Positions 33,559-37,791 of a stretch of DNA of 37,791 nucleotides are shown here, piece after piece. The stretch spans positions 1 through 37,791 of the forward strand of contig JANYAH010000171.1 in NCBI GenBank assembly GCA_025361425.1, read 5' to 3'. Both the position numbers and the translations under genes were made by a program. The stretch is from Candidatus Solibacter sp. (GTDB lineage Bacteria; Acidobacteriota; Terriglobia; Bryobacterales; Bryobacteraceae). How positions within the stretch are numbered: the first letter of the stretch is position 1; every line of letters begins with the position of its first letter. The notes beneath the pieces are model-generated. The model made no database searches and was not told the DNA's origin. It saw only the letters and a program-made list of their open reading frames with translations.

Positions 33559-33577
33559 CTACTACTTAAGTAGTAGT
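33558..33577. terminator. 20-bp perfect palindrome between parB and the MerR gene
   Basis: ACTACTACTTAAGTAGTAGT begins on the last base of the parB stop codon and covers the last codons and stop of the convergent merR-type gene. As RNA it forms an 8-bp stem with a UUAA loop but lacks GC content and a U-tract. It may be a weak bidirectional terminator or a protein site. Confidence 0.4.
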
Positions 33578-33942
33578 ATGATTTCCTGAAGCTCCCGGCG
33601 GATCTCGGGTAACGGGTCGACCGAAAATAGTTCTGCCTGAACGCGCTTGGACGCACGCGGCTGTTTGGGAGCGCGTGCTTCACTATGCAGGCTCTGGCGG
33701 GCGCCTTCGATGGTGAAGCGCTTATCGTAGAGCAGGTGCTTGATGCGCAGCAGCAACTCCACGTCCTTGCGGCGGTAGAGGCGGTGGCCGGTACCGGACT
33801 TCTTCGGCGAGAGCACGGGGAACTCGGTCTCCCAGTACCGCAAAACGTAAGCCTCCACTCCCAGGAGCTCGCTTACTTCGCCGATTTTAAAGTACAGCTT
33901 ATCCGGAATCTCCGGCGTCGGCTGCAACGCAACATCTGTCAT
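33562..33942 (-). CDS. MerR-family transcriptional regulator
   Basis: The 126-residue protein has a MerR-type winged helix-turn-helix at about 17-85: [63 protein letters not shown]. The C-terminal tail is short and basic, then ends in [15 protein letters not shown], a dimerisation-type helix. It has no cysteines for metal sensing. Small MerR proteins of this kind are common next to ihfA/pheT or par loci. The target is unknown. It converges on parB and shares the palindrome with it. Confidence 0.9.
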   Translation of the reverse strand: MTDVALQPTPEIPDKLYFKIGEVSELLGVEAYVLRYWETEFPVLSPKKSGTGHRLYRRKDVELLLRIKHLLYDKRFTIEGARQSLHSEARAPKQPRASKRVQAELFSVDPLPEIRRELQEIILLLK

Positions 33943-33962
33943 TTATCATTCGTAATCCTAGC

Positions 33963-35942
33963 TCAGTCTGTGGTCAATGTCACGACATGCTGACCGCGGG
34001 GGAGCAGGAGCGTCGCCGGGCCGGCCAGTTTGAGCGCCTCATCCACCCCGTCGATCTGGAGTTTCAGGGGAGCCCGACTGAGGATCGCGATGGCGCGCGA
34101 GGCCGATTGGTAGGTGAATTCAAGGGTATGGGCGTTCACCGCGCGGGCGGCCTTCAAATCGCCATTCAGGTGCAACAGGAGCGGACCGGCGACCCGCGTG
34201 GCGGGCTCGACGGCGTGCGGACCCGCGGGCAGCCAGAGGGTTTCGTCATCCTGCGCAGGCCAGAGTTGCCCGTCCACCTTCGCGCCCCCCTTCCATGGGA
34301 TGCCCACGCCGCCCACGGAATCGATCACCGTCTTCGGCCCCATATGCTCGATGCGGGAAACCGCGGCGGCGGCCGAGGGCAGCAACTGGAGATCCGGCGG
34401 CAACAGCGAATTCTCAAAATACAGCGCCACCCGCGCGAAACTGCCCGCCGCGCGGTGCACCAACTGGAATAGCTCGATGCCGGTCTGCTGCTTGGTGGGA
34501 TAGACGTTCTGGTAGCGCTCCACAATATTCAGGTCGATGGCGAGCTTGTCCTGGTGCGGTGTCAAGGCCCGGTAGCGTTCGGCGATCGCGGCATAGCGTT
34601 CGGGGCCGAGGTGCCACACCGTAGCCGGGTCCTCGATCAGGAACGTGAAGCTGCGCGTGTTCAGCAGCGGGAGCACGCGCGCGGCATCGGCGCCGATAGA
34701 ATCGCGCATCCCGGTGTCGAAGCGGTCGTCCACGTGGGTCAGCACCAGATCCAGATCTGGCTTGGCGCGGCGCGTCACGTCCAGTTCGGCGATCCACTCT
34801 TCTTGCATGCGGCGGGCCAACCCGGCGCGGAAATCCAGAAACATCCGGCGCGATGCATCGTCGGTACGCGCGCCGAAGAGTTCCCGCGGGTCGAAGCCCG
34901 CCTGCTGCTGGAACAGCGCGCGCACATCCGTATTCATGGGTGTGAAGCGGCTCGGATTGGCGATTCCCTCCAAGGACTCGAAGTAGAGTTCGGCCAGATT
35001 GATGCCATCCCAATCGAACCGGCCGACCAGCGCGCGCACCCCGGCGCTGACGGCGCGGAAGCACTCGCGGTTGGTCAGATTCATCAGCTTGCGCCAGTCC
35101 AGTTGCGCGTCCTGCAGCACCGCGGTCTGCTCGCGCCATGCGGGATGATCGGTCCAGAACTTCTCGCTGACGTGCGGCAGCTCAAACCAGGCGTACACCA
35201 GAATGCCCTCGCGATGGCAGGCTTCAATCAGTTTCTTCAGGTACGCGTCGCGTTCCGGGTCAGGCTCAAAATTGTGCCAGGCGGCCACGTGGAGAGCGGC
35301 GAACCCCGCCTTGCGCCAGCGCGCCGCGAAGTAGTCCACGTCCACCCGCGAGCGGTATGCGGAATCGAAGAAGGCCCAAAGACGGTTGGTACGGAAGGGA
35401 GGGTCAAGGCCGAGATCTGCCAGCGCGTTCAGCAGATAAGGAAAGCGCTCGCTGCCGCGCTCCCCAGGCGGCGCGGCCACCCAAAGGATGGCGCCAGAGC
35501 CGCGCTTCAGGCCGGCCATCATCGGCGTACCGGTCCAGCGTTCGCGGGCAAACACCTGGGCGGCTTCGGGAATATGGAACACGGGTAACTCGAGTCCCTT
35601 CTCCCACACGATGGGCAGCGTGGGACGGTGCACGTCACTGAGGCTCCGCACCCGCACCGGGTCCTTCGGCCCGCGCCGGAAGCCCAGGAGGTCTGCCAGC
35701 GAGGACTCGCCTTCCAGAATCAGAATGGCGCCGCGCTCCACGCGGGCGGGCCATTCCACGCTGGCCGCGGCCCCGGAGCGCGCGACGAAAATCCGCGATA
35801 GGCCGGCGGGCTTGCGCTGGAGACCAATTGACCCGAGGATCTCCGGCCACGCGCCGGCGTCTTCAGAGAGCACGCTGAAGTAGGGCAGTTCGGCGGCGCC
35901 GGCAAGGCAGGCGAAGACCACGAAGCTAGCGAGTAAACGCAT
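33963..35942 (-). CDS. Exported TIM-barrel protein, putative exopolysaccharide glycosidase
   Basis: The 659-residue protein has a signal peptide (MRLLASFVVFACLAGAAE). A first region (about 20-190) contains a Rossmann-like or deacetylase-like fold remnant (GAILILEGESSLADLLGF, WEKGLELPVFHIPEA). A TIM-barrel-like region lies at about 200-500: ALHVAAWHNFEPDPERDAYLKKLIEACHREGILVYAWFELPHVS, FDWDGINLAELYFES, LDLVLTHVDD. A C-terminal beta domain closes it (TRVAGPLLLHLNGDLKAARAVN). The barrel layout (CHREGILVYAWFELP, WDGINLAELYF) is reminiscent of the PgaB C-terminal hydrolase domain. It overlaps the upstream TPR-barrel gene by 17 bases. Function as a glycan hydrolase is inferred, and the catalytic residues are not proven. 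Confidence 0.65.
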   Translation of the reverse strand: MRLLASFVVFACLAGAAELPYFSVLSEDAGAWPEILGSIGLQRKPAGLSRIFVARSGAAASVEWPARVERGAILILEGESSLADLLGFRRGPKDPVRVRSLSDVHRPTLPIVWEKGLELPVFHIPEAAQVFARERWTGTPMMAGLKRGSGAILWVAAPPGERGSERFPYLLNALADLGLDPPFRTNRLWAFFDSAYRSRVDVDYFAARWRKAGFAALHVAAWHNFEPDPERDAYLKKLIEACHREGILVYAWFELPHVSEKFWTDHPAWREQTAVLQDAQLDWRKLMNLTNRECFRAVSAGVRALVGRFDWDGINLAELYFESLEGIANPSRFTPMNTDVRALFQQQAGFDPRELFGARTDDASRRMFLDFRAGLARRMQEEWIAELDVTRRAKPDLDLVLTHVDDRFDTGMRDSIGADAARVLPLLNTRSFTFLIEDPATVWHLGPERYAAIAERYRALTPHQDKLAIDLNIVERYQNVYPTKQQTGIELFQLVHRAAGSFARVALYFENSLLPPDLQLLPSAAAAVSRIEHMGPKTVIDSVGGVGIPWKGGAKVDGQLWPAQDDETLWLPAGPHAVEPATRVAGPLLLHLNGDLKAARAVNAHTLEFTYQSASRAIAILSRAPLKLQIDGVDEALKLAGPATLLLPRGQHVVTLTTD

Positions 35943-37791
35943 ACCAGAATCCGGCGCGAAGGTCGCTAAAAGCGGAGCGGCGCGACGGGTTATCGAGCAG
36001 ATAGGCGCCGCGCAGCAGGTTGAACGTCAGGTACATGGATTGCGCGAGGGGAACCCGCAACCCGGGGCCGGTTTCCACGAAATTTGCCCAATCCTGGCGC
36101 CTGGCGTCGACGGTAACGTTGCCGTTCCAGTGGAGTTGCACCGGGCCGAAATTGTATCCGGCGCGGGATTGTGTGTAGACCAGAAAATCGTCATCGAAAC
36201 GGCTCACGAAAAGCGCATCCAGGGAGGCGTCGGCCAGCCACCCGCTCGCCTCGCGGCGCAGTGAGCGCGTCACCGATACGCCGCCGCGGTAATCCGGCAA
36301 CATGTGACCCTTCAGGTAGCTGATGGCGGTGCCGGCCTCGCCCCAGGCAGTGATGCCGTGCCACGGCTGCGTTGCCGCGCCGACGGCCAGGATGAAGGAG
36401 CTTTCCGAAAGATACTGCGGGCTGGCCGTGCCGATGGTGCGGCGGGTATCCCCTACGAAGCGCATGCTGACGTAGGGGCGGAACGAAAATCCCAGGTTGA
36501 TTTCGGTCTTGACTTGGCCGTAGGCGAACAAGTCGTGCCAGCGTGTGGAAAAGATGGGAAACAGCCAGGCAGTGGTGCGGAAGCGCTGCACGGACGCATG
36601 GAGATTGTGGAACCCCTCATCGGCGTCGGCGGCGATCATGGGGTCTGGACTGCGGCGCGCCAGATCGAACCAACGCCACGCTACGTCGTCCCGGCGCAGG
36701 AAGTTGTTAGTCCAGGCCAGCTTCCGCATGACCTCGAAATCGCCCGGGTCGCTCTCGTGCGCGGCTTCGAGGTACTTCAGCGCGTCCTTCATATATCCGG
36801 CCTTGATACTGCGCTCGGCCATGATTCTGGCGTCGATGGATAGGGGTGTGGCGGCAGCGCGAGGGTGCAGCACCTGCGGCATCCGCAGTACGGCCCGGAC
36901 CCGGTTGGCGAGATCGTCGTCCTTGCCGGCGAGCACGCGGTCAAACAACGGTACGGCGGCCATCTTCTCACCGCGCGCGTAGAGCAGAAATCCCAATTGG
37001 GTGGCGGAGAGCAGATCCTCGGGCGCGTTCTGGGCCAGGATGCGAAACTCGGCTTCGGCCTCGCCTTCGCGGCCCATGCGCAACAGCAGGTAGCCCAGTT
37101 CGCGGCGCAGAGCGTGATTGGCGGGGTCCAGCGCAAGCGCCTGCCGGAACTCGCTGACGAACGGGTAGCGCGCCGGCAGGAGTTCGCGGGCCATTTCGGC
37201 GGCGCGCGGTTCGCCTCCGTGGGAAGCGGCCAGTAGCGCGGAAATGGCGTCGGCGGTGCGCCCCATGGCCAGCCAGACGCGGCCCAGGTCCACCAGTACG
37301 GTGCGCCGGCCCGGCAGCAGGCGCCAGGCGCGTTCGAAATGGGTGGCGGCCAGCACCAGTTCGCCGCGCTGTTCGGCCAGGGTGGCCAACTCGAAGTGAC
37401 CGCTGAAGTTATCGCCGCCGAGCAGAATCGCGCGCTGCCATCGAGCGATCCCGGCGGCCAGGGGGTCGTCGATATTGTGAAAGGCCTGCTCGGCAGTGGC
37501 GTTCCCGGTGCGCCGCAACCGGTCGAAGACGCACCGCGCTTCGGCCTGCTGTTTGGTCTCGTAGCAGAGAAATGCGTACTCCAGCGCGGCGGCGGCATCG
37601 GCCGGATCCAGCCGCATGGCCTCGCGAAACTGGCCGCGCGCCAGCGTGGGCTCGCCGATCTTGAGGTATGTGTAGGCTAGGTCCTTGCGAATATCCGCAC
37701 GGCCTGGTGTGGCCTGCACGGCGGCGAGAAAGGCGGGCACCGCGACATCGTAATCGCGCGCGCGCAGCGCGGTGTAAGCGCGGTCTGACGC
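35926..37791 (-). CDS. TPR and outer-membrane-barrel protein, NfrA/PgaA-like (5' truncated by window)
   Basis: The frame is open to the window's right edge, so the N-terminus is outside (the residues before the GTG at 37740 continue a TPR: ALRARDYDVAVPAFLAAV). About 400 residues of TPR repeats follow (AYTYLKIGEPTLARGQFREAMRLDPADAAAALEYAFLCYE). After them comes a roughly 200-residue beta-rich domain with barrel-like strands (FGSTW-free, YGQVKTEINLGFSFRPYVSMRF, ITAWGEAGTAISYL, LDALFVSRFDDDFLVYTQSRAGYNF), ending in WYAFTR. This TPR-then-barrel layout is that of exopolysaccharide exporters (PgaA, BcsC) and, in its C-terminal phrasing, of the N4-adsorption protein NfrA. It is the probable export partner of the TIM-barrel protein, whose start it overlaps by 17 bases. 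Confidence 0.7.
   Translation of the reverse strand, partial: ASDRAYTALRARDYDVAVPAFLAAVQATPGRADIRKDLAYTYLKIGEPTLARGQFREAMRLDPADAAAALEYAFLCYETKQQAEARCVFDRLRRTGNATAEQAFHNIDDPLAAGIARWQRAILLGGDNFSGHFELATLAEQRGELVLAATHFERAWRLLPGRRTVLVDLGRVWLAMGRTADAISALLAASHGGEPRAAEMARELLPARYPFVSEFRQALALDPANHALRRELGYLLLRMGREGEAEAEFRILAQNAPEDLLSATQLGFLLYARGEKMAAVPLFDRVLAGKDDDLANRVRAVLRMPQVLHPRAAATPLSIDARIMAERSIKAGYMKDALKYLEAAHESDPGDFEVMRKLAWTNNFLRRDDVAWRWFDLARRSPDPMIAADADEGFHNLHASVQRFRTTAWLFPIFSTRWHDLFAYGQVKTEINLGFSFRPYVSMRFVGDTRRTIGTASPQYLSESSFILAVGAATQPWHGITAWGEAGTAISYLKGHMLPDYRGGVSVTRSLRREASGWLADASLDALFVSRFDDDFLVYTQSRAGYNFGPVQLHWNGNVTVDARRQDWANFVETGPGLRVPLAQSMYLTFNLLRGAYLLDNPSRRSAFSDLRAGFWYAFTR

Noticed and set aside
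34554-35588. 344-codon plus-strand open frame opposite the TIM-barrel gene
   Set aside because: Opposite a gene with signal peptide and coherent domains; the translation lacks protein-like pattern and RBS.

Overview
The window looks like chromosomal DNA from an acidobacterium, most likely a Bryobacteraceae / Solibacter-like soil lineage. This is inferred from gene content and was not tested by search. It is GC-rich and carries an Oar-type TonB-dependent receptor with an N-terminal carboxypeptidase-regulatory domain, a PEP-CTERM protein, many Sec-exported proteins of unknown function, and a housekeeping set of Gram-negative type. Gene density is high and strand use is mixed. There are three tRNA genes, no rRNA, no CRISPR array and no recognisable intact insertion sequence.

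Layout. 1-3466: small exported proteins (a lipocalin-like small protein, a PEP-CTERM protein, an ankyrin protein), with a decayed tail of a paralogue of the first gene and a possible metallopeptidase relic. 3467-5380: secreted GH97 glycosidase. 5625-7727: a tightly coupled SMC/OLD-like ATPase plus TOPRIM protein, resembling a two-gene anti-phage module. 7831-9502: comM (yifB) and tRNA-Leu. 9769-13283: a promoter with large nested inverted repeats, then the TonB-dependent receptor. 13280-15269: an FAH-family hydrolase and a CPA2 antiporter. 15359-16677: an ECF sigma factor with its RskA-type anti-sigma factor. 16831-17047: a complete tiny transcription unit (promoter, stem-loop, RBS, 20-codon lysine-rich ORF, terminator). 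17055-18956: a MidA-type methyltransferase with a small upstream partner and a divergent unknown gene. 18959-21272: dnaB, a DUF421 protein and tRNA-Ser. 21292-24126: ackA and a group of small stress/envelope-type genes (DUF2934, two tiny membrane proteins, a BON lipoprotein). 24164-28778: dnaE, a membrane/DUF1566-like fusion and tRNA-Arg. 28798-33942: purD, mnmG, two perfect parS sites, parA, parB and a MerR regulator. 33963-37791: an exported TIM-barrel protein and a TPR/outer-membrane-barrel protein that runs off the right edge.

How the genes relate. dnaB, dnaE, mnmG, parAB and parS form a replication/segregation neighbourhood, and the parS pair suggests proximity to the chromosome origin. 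The last two genes look like part of an exopolysaccharide export or processing locus (periplasmic glycan hydrolase-like protein plus TPR outer-membrane exporter). The most system-like accessory items are the ATPase/TOPRIM pair, the lysine-rich micropeptide unit, and the TPR-barrel/TIM-barrel pair. Start codons were reassigned in several genes where a signal peptide, Shine-Dalgarno sequence or family start pointed to an internal codon.
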